From NCBI GenBank assembly GCA_001604105.1, contig LVAQ01000026.1, positions 1 through 35,945 of the forward strand: a DNA stretch of 35,945 nt, written 5' to 3'. The notes beneath the pieces were generated by a model that saw nothing but the letters and a program-made list of their open reading frames with translations, was not told the origin of the DNA and searched no databases. The translations under genes were made by a program, and so were the position numbers. Shown piece after piece: positions 1 through 8,020 of the stretch; within the stretch, counting starts at the first letter, position 1; the number at the start of each line of letters is the position of its first letter. Origin of the DNA: Clostridiales bacterium Firm_11. Lineage in GTDB: Bacteria; Bacillota; Clostridia; Christensenellales; Aristaeellaceae.

Positions 1-57
1 GGTTTCCAAAGGGCGAGCGGAAAGCCCTTTGGTGCGCCCGCAGGCGCATCCCCCCCC
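1..57 (+). repeat. 3' part of the dispersed structured repeat, cut by the window edge
   Basis: These bases match the module at 220-270 almost exactly. They carry the same 8-bp hairpin (CCAAAGGG...CCCTTTGG) and the same TGCGCC/GGCGCA hairpin. The fragment sits directly before the full copy at 66-390, so either a further copy or an extra module continues to the left of the window. Confidence 0.8.
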
Positions 58-65
58 GTCCCTCC

Positions 66-390
66 CCCCTGTCGCCAGAGTACAGCAAGGCGGGTGGTGC
101 GAGGGGTCGCTCGCAGGCGGACAGGCTTGTCGGTCGGCGCCGCAGCGCCGGACGACTTTCCTGTACGTCAAGGGCGATCCCTCGCACCCTGCCCGCCGCC
201 TTCGAAGGCGACATCCGAAGGTTTCCAAAGGGCGAGCGGAAAGCCCTTTGGTGCGCCCGCAGGCGCATCCCCTGCCCCAGCGGCTGTGCATCGCCCCGCA
301 CAAAAAAGCCACCTTTCGGTGGCTCACAGGGGTAGCAGGGGAATCCATCCCCTGACCCTTTCCCCTTTTGTGGGCACAAAAGCCCCTTCC
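66..390 (+). repeat. Dispersed ~325-bp structured repeat, copy 1
   Basis: This stretch aligns nearly end to end with 11333-11657, at the same length and with few differences. It is a chain of hairpins. A long imperfect stem spans about 87-202 (GGCGGG 89-94 with CCCGCC 192-197, GCGAGGG 99-105 with CCCTCGC 179-185, ACAGG 121-125 with CCTGT 160-164, and apex CGGCGC 135-140 with GCGCCG 145-150). Further stems lie at 225-251, 252-267, 307-324 and 366-383. It ends 7 bp before the stop codon of the leftward J-domain gene. No open frame in it resembles a protein, and no transposase is nearby. It could be a MITE-like element, a mobile terminator cassette or a structured RNA. Confidence 0.85.
302..324 (-). 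terminator. Intrinsic terminator of the murA/J-domain unit, inside repeat copy 1
   Basis: Read on the minus strand, a 7-bp stem AGCCACC/GGTGGCT with a GAAA tetraloop is followed by six T. This is a classical rho-independent terminator about 75 bp past the stop codon of the J-domain gene. The same hairpin is conserved in repeat copy 2. Confidence 0.75.
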
Positions 391-397
391 ATCTTGG

Positions 398-952
398 TTA
401 CTTCTTCGGGTGAAAAACATCATCCAGCCAGGCTTGGATGCGATACAGCAGATGGCTGTTCTTTTTTATGGCCAGTGCTGCATCCAGCGCACCGGTGCGG
501 TATTGGTTGTTGTCCGGCTCGCGGCGTACCGCCTCGCGGTAGCTCTGGTGTGCTGTTTTGTACTGGCGCATCCCCATCAGGATGCCGCCTTGCATAAAAT
601 ACCATTCCGCATCCTTGGCATCGGCACGGTTTAGCTGGCGTAGGGCGCTTTCCAGGTTGCCCTGTTCCACAAGGCGTGTGGCAAAGTGCTTGGCTTCCTC
701 CTGCGAAACCAGGTTAAAGCCCACATGGCGCTGCGAACAAAGCTTCAACGCTTCTTCGTAGGCGAGGTTGAGCTCCACCAGCTGCTCCTGCGCGGCGCGC
801 TGCGCATCGGGTTCCTGATACTGGTCAGGGTGGCAGGCCTTCACACGCTGGCGATAGGCGGCGCGCACCTTGGCGGTATCCGCGCTGGGGGTAAGCCCCA
901 GCACCTCAAAGGGTTTTTTGTCGTACAGAAGGCTCACCTCCCCGGGAAACAA
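398..952 (-). CDS. J-domain (DnaJ-like) protein with TPR-like C-terminal half
   Basis: The 184-residue product starts with a J-domain at about residues 12-75. It carries the HPD tripeptide (in HPDQYQEP) that J-proteins use to stimulate the Hsp70 ATPase. The zinc-finger and peptide-binding regions of a full DnaJ are absent. The rest is helical and TPR-like (alternating motifs such as WYFMQGGILMGMRQY and AHQSYREAVRREPDN), so it is probably a specialised Hsp70 co-chaperone. The gene lies 59 bp after murA on the same strand and probably shares its transcript. The start is uncertain: the longest frame begins with TTG at 952 without a good ribosome site. A GGGGAGG at 934-940 instead points to initiation at about residue 9, which would be a CTG codon. 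Confidence 0.75.
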   Translation of the reverse strand: MFPGEVSLLYDKKPFEVLGLTPSADTAKVRAAYRQRVKACHPDQYQEPDAQRAAQEQLVELNLAYEEALKLCSQRHVGFNLVSQEEAKHFATRLVEQGNLESALRQLNRADAKDAEWYFMQGGILMGMRQYKTAHQSYREAVRREPDNNQYRTGALDAALAIKKNSHLLYRIQAWLDDVFHPKK

Positions 953-1011
953 CGCCGTTGGCGCAGCTTAGGGATGGCATGCCAGCCCAAAACGGCGCGG
1001 TGGCGCAGGCA

Positions 1012-2277
1012 TTATAACTGCTCACGCCGGATATCCGCGCCCAAGGAGCGTAACTTTTCTTCGATGCGCTCATATCCACGGTCGATATAGGCAGTCTCAT
1101 AGATTTCGGTCATGCCTTTGGACATCAGCCCGGCTACGATCAGCGCCGCGCCCGCACGCAGGTCAGTCACGGTAACGGGCGCGCCGTACATTTCCCGCAC
1201 GCCCTCGATCAGCACGGTACGATCTACCAGCTTAATGTGCGCGCCCATGCGGCGCAGTTCGTCCAAATGCTTGAAGCGCTGCTCAAAAATGGTTTCACAT
1301 ACGGTGGATGTGCCGTTGGCCATGCATAAAAGCGCGGTCATGGGCTGCTGCAAATCGGTAGGAAAACCAGGGTAAACCTGGGTTTTAATGTTGACAGCAC
1401 GCTGCTCATACTGCGGGCGCACACGGATGGAATCATCGTTATCGGTCACACGAACGCCCATTTCCAGCAATTTGGCCGTCAGGCTTTCCATGTGCGTAGG
1501 GATACAGCCGTGGATGGTCACATCCCCGCGGGTTGCGGCGGCGGCAATCATCAGCGTTCCTGTTTCGATTTGATCGGGGATTACCGTATACGTGGTGCCG
1601 TGCAGGCTCGGTTTGCCGGTGATGCGGATCACATCCGTACCGGCGCCCTTTATGCGCGCCCCCATCGAGTTCAGGCAGTTGGCTAGATCGACAATGTGGG
1701 GTTCTTTGGCGGCATTGTAGATCACCGTGTTGCCCTGCGCCTTGACGGCAGCCAGCATGATGTTGATGGTCGCGCCTACGGTGACCATGTCAAAGAAAAC
1801 ATCCGCGCCGTTAAGGGTATCAGCCTTCGCGCACACCAGTCCGCCACGGTCTTCGATGGTCGCACCCATGGCCGCAAAGCCCTTCAGGTGTTGGTCAATG
1901 GGTCTGGAACCAATCTCGCACCCGCCCGGGTACGCAACCTCCGCGTGGCCGCCGCGCCCCAGCAAAGCGCCCAGCATGTAGTAGCTGGCGCGCAGGCGTC
2001 GGGTAAAGTCAAAGGGCACGCTATAGCCGGTTGCGTGTTCCGGAAACACTTTGAGGTACTTGCCGGGATAGTATTCCGTTTTTGCGCCAAGGTATTGCAA
2101 AATCTCGATCAGCGCGTGTACATCTTCAATATCGGGTAAATTCTCGATAATGCTGGGTTCATCGCTCAAAAGGGTTGCGGGTATCACGGCAACAGCGGTG
2201 TTCTTGCCGCCGCTGACGGTGATTTCACCCATCAGGGGTTTGCCGCCGATAATGAGCATTTTATCCTTGCCGAACAT
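1012..2277 (-). CDS. murA: UDP-N-acetylglucosamine 1-carboxyvinyltransferase
   Basis: This is the first committed enzyme of peptidoglycan synthesis, transferring enolpyruvate from PEP to UDP-GlcNAc in the cytoplasm. The 421-residue length fits the EPSP-synthase/MurA family. Visible hallmarks are the N-terminal GGKN motif (residues 23-26) and the active-site loop YPGGCEIGSRPID, whose Cys120 corresponds to the PEP-reactive, fosfomycin-target cysteine. The C-terminal RAGAALIVAGL segment is also typical. Many Bacillota carry two MurA paralogues, and which one this is cannot be told here. ATG at 2277 has only a weak Shine-Dalgarno. The second ATG at 2259 follows AAGGAT and gives the more usual N-terminus (MLIIGGKPL), so translation may begin there. 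A strong promoter lies upstream. Confidence 0.95.
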   Translation of the reverse strand: MFGKDKMLIIGGKPLMGEITVSGGKNTAVAVIPATLLSDEPSIIENLPDIEDVHALIEILQYLGAKTEYYPGKYLKVFPEHATGYSVPFDFTRRLRASYYMLGALLGRGGHAEVAYPGGCEIGSRPIDQHLKGFAAMGATIEDRGGLVCAKADTLNGADVFFDMVTVGATINIMLAAVKAQGNTVIYNAAKEPHIVDLANCLNSMGARIKGAGTDVIRITGKPSLHGTTYTVIPDQIETGTLMIAAAATRGDVTIHGCIPTHMESLTAKLLEMGVRVTDNDDSIRVRPQYEQRAVNIKTQVYPGFPTDLQQPMTALLCMANGTSTVCETIFEQRFKHLDELRRMGAHIKLVDRTVLIEGVREMYGAPVTVTDLRAGAALIVAGLMSKGMTEIYETAYIDRGYERIEEKLRSLGADIRREQL

Positions 2278-2333
2278 AATTTCTCAACCACCGCCTAGCA
2301 AACGTTCGGGATTCCGAGGTCAGTCCATCGTCC

Positions 2334-2362
2334 ATTATACACAAACGTTCAGAGATTGACAA
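2334..2362 (-). promoter_or_regulatory. Sigma-A promoter of murA
   Basis: On the minus strand, TTGTCA (2357-2362), a 17-bp spacer and a perfect TATAAT (2334-2339) precede murA by about 55 bp. Confidence 0.8.
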
Positions 2363-2641
2363 GTGACGCGCAATCCCTTTGCGTGTTTGGGGTAGTAATG
2401 GCACGCGCTGCGCTATCGCCACAGCAAAGCCCTCGCTCGTGGCGAGGGCTTTGAACTGGCTAAACAGAGCATTTGCAAAGCGAGAACCGCAACCAGCAAT
2501 CATGGCTGATGTTTGCTGATCCAGGTAACCGTCCGACGTTTGCCAGCATTCGCTTTATCCAGTGGATGATCAACCTGCCTGGTGGCAACGTGCATAGCAT
2601 ATGCTTATGCCCAGTCATGCAGCGTAACGCCTTGTGTATAC
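2363..2641. other. Intergenic region between murA promoter and degV
   Basis: No convincing gene is present. It holds one perfect 11-bp dyad, AAAGCCCTCGC (2426-2436) with GCGAGGGCTTT (2442-2452), which could end degV transcription although the T-run after it is short. A 14-bp sequence, TCATGCAGCGTAAC, ends near 2630 and recurs near 8453-8466. Confidence 0.5.
2426..2452 (-). terminator. Possible terminator hairpin after degV
   Basis: A perfect 11-bp stem with a 5-base loop lies about 190 bp past the degV stop. Only three T follow the stem on the minus strand, so termination strength is doubtful. Confidence 0.4.
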
Positions 2642-3520
2642 TTACACCGCGCGTTCCTTGCCCATAAAGCAGGATGCCACGGTGCCCGGGCCGCAATGCG
2701 CGCCGATCACAGGGCCCACAAACTGTTTGATCACTCCACCCAGATTGGGCACGCGCTCACGAATCAGCGCCTCCAGACGCTCGGCATCCTCCATCGCATC
2801 CGCGTGGAGAATCACCAGCTCCTGTTCCTCGGGGTTTTCGATGTTCTCTGCGGTTTTATCGGCAATGTAGCGCAGCGCCGCCTTGCGGCCGCGAATCTTG
2901 TCCACAGCCGTCATGGAGCCTTCGCGGGTGAGGATAATCACCGGCTTTAGATCCAGCATGGTGCCGACTGTGGCCGCCACCGAACTGATACGGCCGCCGC
3001 GCTTGAGGTATTTCAGATCATCCACGGTAAACCACGCATGTGCGCGCAGCTTGTTGGCTTCCACCCAAGCGGCCACTTCATCCATGTCCTTGCCCTGCTC
3101 ATAGAGCTGATAGGCACGGTGCAGCAGCAGCGTCATCGGCGCGGAGATGCTCAGCGTATCCACCACCAGTATGCGGCGCTCGGGATACTTCTCAAGCATT
3201 TCTTCCCGCGCGGCGAGGATGTTGTTCATGGTGGAGCTCATTTTGCTGGAAAAGGAGATAAACAGGATATCTTTGCCGCTGGCCAGGATCGGCTCAAAAT
3301 ACTCCACATAGATGGGCGTAGGCAACAGGGAGGTTACCGGTGCGGTACCCTTGCGCATGTTCTCGAAATACTCCGCCTGTTTGCCGGAGCGCCCCAGATC
3401 GTCCAGGTATTCCACCCCGTCGACAATGTAGGGCATGTATACCATCTTGAGATCATACTGGTCTACAAACGCAAAAGGCAGATCACTGTCCGAATCGGTC
3501 ATGAATACATAAGAATGCAT
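2642..3520 (-). CDS. DegV family fatty-acid-binding protein
   Basis: The 292-residue protein matches the DegV family throughout. The N-terminus reads TDSDSDLP, the position of the family's usual TDSxxDLP. TSLLPTP lies in the lipid-pocket region, SSKMSSTMNNI in the middle, and LKYLKRGGRIS with LKPVIILTREG in the second domain. DegV/FakB proteins bind a single fatty acid; in Bacillota FakB presents it to the kinase FakA for phosphorylation and entry into phospholipid. No FakA gene lies in this window, so the FakB role is inferred from family alone. The ATG at 3520 is fixed by an AAAGGAGG site 6 bp upstream. The gene is monocistronic with its own promoter. Confidence 0.93.
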   Translation of the reverse strand: MHSYVFMTDSDSDLPFAFVDQYDLKMVYMPYIVDGVEYLDDLGRSGKQAEYFENMRKGTAPVTSLLPTPIYVEYFEPILASGKDILFISFSSKMSSTMNNILAAREEMLEKYPERRILVVDTLSISAPMTLLLHRAYQLYEQGKDMDEVAAWVEANKLRAHAWFTVDDLKYLKRGGRISSVAATVGTMLDLKPVIILTREGSMTAVDKIRGRKAALRYIADKTAENIENPEEQELVILHADAMEDAERLEALIRERVPNLGGVIKQFVGPVIGAHCGPGTVASCFMGKERAV

Positions 3521-3574
3521 AGTATCCTCCTTTGTATGACATTATCAGGAATAAGGCCGCATATCAACTGCTTC

Positions 3575-3603
3575 ATTGTACATGGTTTGACGGTGTTTTG
3601 CAA
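3575..3603 (-). promoter_or_regulatory. Sigma-A promoter of degV
   Basis: On the minus strand, TTGCAA (3598-3603), a 17-bp spacer and TACAAT (3575-3580) lie about 55 bp upstream of the degV start. Confidence 0.7.
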
Positions 3604-3654
3604 GTAGCCGCAGGGCTGTTTACACAGGCGCGAATGCGTTAAGCCACGGGCGAT

Positions 3655-3708
3655 AAATCAAAGCCGCGCGGTACCATCACGCTTCATGGCGGTTTGGTAT
3701 GCGCGGCT
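3655..3708 (-). terminator. Probable terminator of the nucleoside-type ABC operon
   Basis: On the minus strand AGCCGCGC (3701-3708) pairs with GCGCGGCT (3662-3669), with partial pairing further in. It is followed by TTTGATTTATC. It sits 25 bp past the last permease stop. Confidence 0.5.
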
Positions 3709-3732
3709 GTCTGCTTCGGTGCCATTGTGTTT

Positions 3733-4638
3733 TCAGAGGGTTGACCGCTGCTTTTTACGGCGCAGCAGCACCACAACCACCATCATCGCCACGGTGATCA
3801 CATAGGGCGCCATGCTGGTTAAATCGCTTGGGATGTAGCGTTGCAGCCGAAGCCCCAGCGCATCGATGAACCCGAACAAAAGCGCCGCCAGAAACACGCG
3901 CGGCGGATTGCTGGCGCCAAAGATCACGCATGCCACCGCCACAAACCCGCGAGATGCGCTCATGTTCTCGCTGAACATGGTCAGGTACCCCAGGCTCAAA
4001 TGCGCGCCGGAGAGCGCCGCCAGCAGCCCGCAGAGCACCGATGCCAAGCGCTTCATCCGTTCAGGGCTGCGCCCCGATGCGCGCAGCGCCTCAGGGGCTT
4101 CCCCGCTGGCGCGCAGGTGAAAGCCCAGCGGCGTTTTGTACAGCAGTACCCATATGCCCAGCACCAACAGCCAGCTCACGTATACCAGCAAGGTATTGCC
4201 GCTGAGCACCGCGCCCAGCACCGGCACGCCTTCCAGCCATGGGATGCGAATGGTGGGCAGCGGCACAATGCCCGGGCCGCTGAAGGAGCCTTTAACGCCA
4301 AACAGCGTGCGCAGCAGGAACACCGTAAGCCCGCCCGCCAGAATGTTCAGCGCCACACCAATGATGAATTCATCGCTTTTGAATTTAATGGAAAACACGT
4401 AGTAAAACAGCCCCAGCAGCACGCCGATTCCCGCCGCAAACAGCAGCCCCATCGCCCAACTGCCAAACAGGTAGCTCCCCAGCACCGCGAAAAACGCGCC
4501 CATGAGCATCATGCCGTCCACGCCGATGTTCATAATGCCCACCTGATCGCTCAGCAGGCAGCCCATAGCGCACAGCACCACCGGCGTGGCCGTGCGCAGC
4601 GTGTTCTGGAAAAGCAGCAGGTTGAATATCTCGCTCAC
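3733..4638 (-). CDS. ABC transporter permease, nucleoside/BMP type, second subunit
   Basis: A 301-residue, strongly hydrophobic membrane protein of the BPD_transp_2 (branched-chain amino acid/ribose permease) family. It most resembles the smaller permease of nucleoside importers (NupQ/YufQ, BmpD type). Typical features are the N-terminal FQNTLRTATPVVLCAMGCLLSDQVGIMNIGVDGMML and the coupling-region sequence GFHLRASGEAPEALRASG. The start is GTG at 4638, overlapping the end of the previous permease by 4 bp (GTGA), so the two are translationally coupled. It is the last gene of the operon. The substrate is inferred from family resemblance only. Confidence 0.9.
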   Translation of the reverse strand: MSEIFNLLLFQNTLRTATPVVLCAMGCLLSDQVGIMNIGVDGMMLMGAFFAVLGSYLFGSWAMGLLFAAGIGVLLGLFYYVFSIKFKSDEFIIGVALNILAGGLTVFLLRTLFGVKGSFSGPGIVPLPTIRIPWLEGVPVLGAVLSGNTLLVYVSWLLVLGIWVLLYKTPLGFHLRASGEAPEALRASGRSPERMKRLASVLCGLLAALSGAHLSLGYLTMFSENMSASRGFVAVACVIFGASNPPRVFLAALLFGFIDALGLRLQRYIPSDLTSMAPYVITVAMMVVVVLLRRKKQRSTL

Positions 4639-5771
4639 AGCGCCTGCCCCCTCTCCGCATGCTTTGCCGCGCGCCGCACCCGCCGCGCGGCGGCATGGGC
4701 GCGCACCATCTCGCTGATGCCGCCTTCTGCCGCCATAAAGAAGATGATGATGGATTGCACAATGAGCATCAGTTCACTGCTGATGCCCGCCGAAAGCTCC
4801 ATGGCGGAGCCGCCGATGTTCAGGATGGCAAAAAAGAAGCTCATCAAGATGACCCCAACGGGTTGATAACGCATAATCATGGCTACCAGCATCCCATCGA
4901 AGTAAAACTCGCTGGAAATGGTTGTCAAAAACCGATGGTGCAGCCCGAACACCTCAATAAAACCCACGATGCCGCAAATCATGCCGGATAGCACCATGCC
5001 CCAGAGCATCAGTCGTTCGGCGCGGATGCCGCCATAGCGTGCAAACCGCTCGTTGGTGCCGGTAATTTTCATTTCAAACCCCACGGTAGAACGCGTCATG
5101 AGATACCAAACAATCAGCGCAACCGCAGCGGCATAGAAAACACCCGTCGTCAGGTTGCTCAGGCGAATCAGCGGGGTAAACCACGCGGCTTTGGACACCA
5201 TGGCCGTACCGCTGGCGATGCCGCGCTCGGCCGTTTTCAGCGGGCCGTTTGCAACGTAGCTGCAAAAGTAGATGGCCGCGGTATTCAGCAGTATGGTGGT
5301 AACCACTTCATTGACTTTCAGCTTTACCTTCAGCCAGCCGGGTAAAAACGCATATGCGCCGCCCGCCGCCATCGCCGCCAGGATTGCGCACAGGATGATC
5401 AGCCACCCGGGCGCGCCTTCCATGCCCGCCCCTACCATTGCCGCCGCCAGCCCGCCAAGGTACAGCTGCCCTTCGCCGCCCACGTTAAAGATGCCCGCCT
5501 TCGCCGCCAGGCTCATGGCCAGGCCGGTCAGGCACAGGGTGACCGTTTTGGCCAGCGTGTTGCCCAGCGCGCGGGGTCTGCCCAGCGCCCCCTGAAACAT
5601 CGCGCCATAGCAGGTAATGGGGTCGTACCCGCTCAGCAGCATAATGCCCGCGCCAACCAAAAACGCCAGCAGCACGGCTACCCCCAGCGATAGCAGGTAT
5701 TGCGCGGTCAGTTTTTGCTTGGGTTTAAGCGCAATCAATGCGCGAACACTTTGCAGGAAGCCTGTATTCAT
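4635..5771 (-). CDS. ABC transporter permease, nucleoside/BMP type, first subunit
   Basis: A 378-residue integral membrane protein of the BPD_transp_2 family, similar to the larger permease of nucleoside uptake systems (NupP/YufP). Family features are FNVGGEGQLYLGG, the NEVVTTILLNTAA segment and FEMKITGTNERFARYGGI, the cytoplasmic loop that contacts the ATPase. About ten hydrophobic segments can be seen, with a basic N-terminus and a basic C-terminal tail (RAHAAARRVRRAAKHAERG). Its ATG at 5771 overlaps the ATPase stop by 4 bp and has GAGGAGG upstream. It would form the transmembrane heterodimer with the product of 3733-4638. Confidence 0.92.
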   Translation of the reverse strand: MNTGFLQSVRALIALKPKQKLTAQYLLSLGVAVLLAFLVGAGIMLLSGYDPITCYGAMFQGALGRPRALGNTLAKTVTLCLTGLAMSLAAKAGIFNVGGEGQLYLGGLAAAMVGAGMEGAPGWLIILCAILAAMAAGGAYAFLPGWLKVKLKVNEVVTTILLNTAAIYFCSYVANGPLKTAERGIASGTAMVSKAAWFTPLIRLSNLTTGVFYAAAVALIVWYLMTRSTVGFEMKITGTNERFARYGGIRAERLMLWGMVLSGMICGIVGFIEVFGLHHRFLTTISSEFYFDGMLVAMIMRYQPVGVILMSFFFAILNIGGSAMELSAGISSELMLIVQSIIIFFMAAEGGISEMVRAHAAARRVRRAAKHAERGQAL

Positions 5772-7315
5772 GCCTGCGCCTCCTCACCCTGCCGACCGCC
5801 GGTCATATAATAGCTGATGCCCTGTTTATCGATTTCACCCGCCGCAAACCGCGCGGTAATGCGCCCTTCATAGATTGTAACCAGCGTATCGGACAGGCGG
5901 AACAGCTCATCCAGATCCGCGCTGACCAGCAATATGGCACAGCCCGCGTTGCGCTTCTCCATGATTTTCTCATGGATGAACTCAATGGCGCCGATGTCCA
6001 CGCCCCGCGTAGGCTGGCTGATTACCAGCACGGGCGAATCAAAGCTGAACTCCCGTGCCACAATCGCCTTTTGCATGTTGCCGCCGCTCAAGCTCTCCGC
6101 CGGCAGGTCCAGCCCGCCGGCGCGGATGTCAAAAGCATCCGCAAGTTTCTGTGCATACGAGCGCGCGGCTTTCTTCTGATAGTGTATGTGAAAACCGCTG
6201 AACTCCGCCCTGCGCTGCTTGCCTACCAGCAGATTTTCGGTCACGGTTGCCTTGGCGCTCAGGCCTGTGCGCAAGCGGTCATCCGGAATCCAACTCACGC
6301 CCATGGCGCGGATGGCGCGTGGGTCAAGGCGACTGACCTCCCCGCCATTGATGGTCACGGTTCCGGCGGTTTGCAGCCGCATCCCCATGATGCACTCCGT
6401 CAGCTCGGTTTGTCCGTTCCCTTCCACGCCGCACACGCCGACAATTTCGCCTGCATGCACCGTCAGGCTTATGCCACGTACCGCAGGCAGGCCGCGGTCA
6501 TCCGCGGCGGACAGGTTTTGTACGGTAAGTACGGCTTGCTCACCGGGTTCCCCCGTGCGCAGTTCATCAAAAATCACATCGCGCCCTACCATCATGGCGG
6601 CAAGCTTCCGTTCATCGGTAGCGCTCGTATCCACAACGCCAATCAGTTTGCCGCGCCGCATTACGCCAACGCGGTCGCTCAACTGCATCACTTCCCCCAG
6701 CTTGTGGGTAATCAGGATGACCGTCATGCCCTGTTCTGCCACAATGCGGCGGATAACGGTAAACAGTTCATCTGTTTCGCTGGGTGTGAGCACGGCGGTC
6801 GGCTCGTCCAGTATAAGTACATCTGCCCCGCGCCGTAAGGCTTTCAAGATCTCAACCCGCTGTTGCAGGCCTACGCTCAGCTCTCCCACCACATCCCGCG
6901 GGTTTACGGCCAGCCCGAAACGCTCCCCCAGCGCCAGCACTTCACGGTTCACGCGCCGCTGATCATAGAAGAACCCCCGCCGCTTTGGCTCCATGCCAAG
7001 GGCGATGTTCTGCGCCACGGTAAAGCTGGGCACAAGCTTAAAATGCTGATGCACCATCCCCACGCCCATTGCCATGGCGCGCTGCGGATCATGCCTGGCC
7101 GTAGTAGCTGTGCCTTTGATGTGTATGGTGCCCAGCGTAGGCTTTTGCAGGCCATAGAGCAGGTTCATCAGCGTGCTCTTGCCCGCGCCGTTCTCGCCCA
7201 CCAGCGCAAACACTTCCCCTTTACGGATCGTAAGGCTCACATCATCATTGGCCAGCACACCGGGATATTGCATGCTCACGTGTGAAAACTGCACAATGGG
7301 GGGCAAATCTTGCAT
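5768..7315 (-). CDS. Nucleoside/sugar-type ABC transporter, double ATP-binding protein
   Basis: A 515-residue protein with two fused nucleotide-binding domains, as in the carbohydrate-uptake-2/BMP transporters (NupO/YufO type). The first domain is intact: Walker A GENGAGKST (40-48), signature LSVGLQQ (146-152) and Walker B LILDEP (167-172). The second is degenerate at Walker A (GVEGNGQTEL) and has SQP in place of the Walker B DEP (VISQPTRGVD), with signature LSGGNMQK. This asymmetry is normal for the family. It starts 3 bp after the YbaK-like gene, with GGAGGAG overlapping that gene's end. No BmpA-type lipoprotein gene is in the operon. Confidence 0.93.
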   Translation of the reverse strand: MQDLPPIVQFSHVSMQYPGVLANDDVSLTIRKGEVFALVGENGAGKSTLMNLLYGLQKPTLGTIHIKGTATTARHDPQRAMAMGVGMVHQHFKLVPSFTVAQNIALGMEPKRRGFFYDQRRVNREVLALGERFGLAVNPRDVVGELSVGLQQRVEILKALRRGADVLILDEPTAVLTPSETDELFTVIRRIVAEQGMTVILITHKLGEVMQLSDRVGVMRRGKLIGVVDTSATDERKLAAMMVGRDVIFDELRTGEPGEQAVLTVQNLSAADDRGLPAVRGISLTVHAGEIVGVCGVEGNGQTELTECIMGMRLQTAGTVTINGGEVSRLDPRAIRAMGVSWIPDDRLRTGLSAKATVTENLLVGKQRRAEFSGFHIHYQKKAARSYAQKLADAFDIRAGGLDLPAESLSGGNMQKAIVAREFSFDSPVLVISQPTRGVDIGAIEFIHEKIMEKRNAGCAILLVSADLDELFRLSDTLVTIYEGRITARFAAGEIDKQGISYYMTGGRQGEEAQA

Positions 7316-7318
7316 GGG

Positions 7319-7795
7319 TTACTCCTCCTGCCAGCCCTTGCACACATCCACCCAGCCAAGGGCGCGGCTGGCGGTCGCAAGCTCTTCAGGCGTCAGGCGT
7401 ACGGCGCTGTGATCGTCCCCTGCGGCGGGGTACACAATATCAAATCGCTTGAGAGACACATCCAGATATACGGGCACATTCACCCCAAAGGGGCACACGC
7501 CGCCTACGCGTAAACCCAGCAGATCATAAACCTCGTCGTGGTTTAGCATAGCGGCCTTGCGGTGAAACAGCGCCTTAAATTTGCTGTTGTCTATTTTTGC
7601 GTCACCCGCGGCCACCACCAACATAGCGCCCTCCTCCGCGCGAAAGGAGAGTGTTTTGGCGATCTGCGCGGGTTTGCAGCCAACGCATTGCGCGGCCAGC
7701 TCCACCGTTGCGCTGCTGTTTGCAAATGTCATCACCCGATCCGCAAAACCAAAGGCTTCAAGGTTTGGGCGCGCGGTTTCCAGGGACATGGGCAT
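7319..7795 (-). CDS. YbaK/EbsC-family aminoacyl-tRNA deacylase
   Basis: The 158-residue protein fits the YbaK/ProX/EbsC editing-domain family, which hydrolyses mischarged aminoacyl-tRNAs in trans. Visible marks are AKTLSF with Lys47, the likely catalytic lysine of the family, and GGVCPFGV (98-105), the conserved loop. Which aminoacyl-tRNA is edited cannot be read from the sequence. It is the first gene of an operon with an ABC importer, 3 bp from the ATPase start, an association with no obvious functional logic. The ATG at 7795 has AGGAAGAAGG upstream and a TATAAT box about 30 bp away. Confidence 0.88.
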   Translation of the reverse strand: MPMSLETARPNLEAFGFADRVMTFANSSATVELAAQCVGCKPAQIAKTLSFRAEEGAMLVVAAGDAKIDNSKFKALFHRKAAMLNHDEVYDLLGLRVGGVCPFGVNVPVYLDVSLKRFDIVYPAAGDDHSAVRLTPEELATASRALGWVDVCKGWQEE

Positions 7796-7823
7796 AACCT
7801 TCTTCCTGCGTCATTTGCAATCC

Positions 7824-7852
7824 ATTATACGCAAAAAAAGCCGAAAAGCAAA
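7824..7852 (-). promoter_or_regulatory. Promoter of the ybaK-like/ABC operon
   Basis: A perfect TATAAT on the minus strand (7824-7829) is preceded at 16-17 bp by a poor -35 (TTGCTT or TTTGCT). The -10 is convincing; the -35 is weak. Confidence 0.5.
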
Positions 7853-7956
7853 CCTTGGCGCTGGCGGAGCAATGCCGAAGCTTCCGCAGATACGTGCTCG
7901 AAAAAGGCACACGGCGCCGGATCGGGAGCATGCCCCTCGCGCGCTTCACGCGAGAA

Positions 7957-7985
7957 CAGGGAACGCCGCGGGCAGGCGTTCCCTG
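7957..7985. terminator. Strong 11-bp hairpin between the ACT gene and the YbaK operon
   Basis: CAGGGAACGCC (7957-7967) pairs perfectly with GGCGTTCCCTG (7975-7985), 35 bp past the ACT-gene stop. There is no T-run, so this is a candidate mRNA end or stabiliser rather than a textbook terminator. Confidence 0.4.
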
Positions 7986-8020
7986 AACAGGCTTCGGCAT
8001 CGGGCTAGCGGCGCTGTACG

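Noticed and set aside
1..390. CRISPR array as explanation for the repeated modules
   Set aside because: Modules are ~110-325 bp, contain their own hairpins and are not separated by regular unique spacers; no cas genes.
29..597. Open frames across the left-edge repeat (108 and 167 codons)
   Set aside because: They run through hairpin repeats and the antisense of the J-domain gene, lack ribosome sites and have proline/arginine-rich composition typical of GC-rich noncoding frames.
3841..4866. 341-codon plus-strand frame opposite the permease genes
   Set aside because: Very rich in His, Gln and Ala and exactly antisense to two well-supported permeases; a codon-usage shadow.
5738..6838. 366-codon plus-strand frame opposite the ABC ATPase
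   Set aside because: Antisense to a gene with intact ABC motifs; no ribosome site or recognisable motif.
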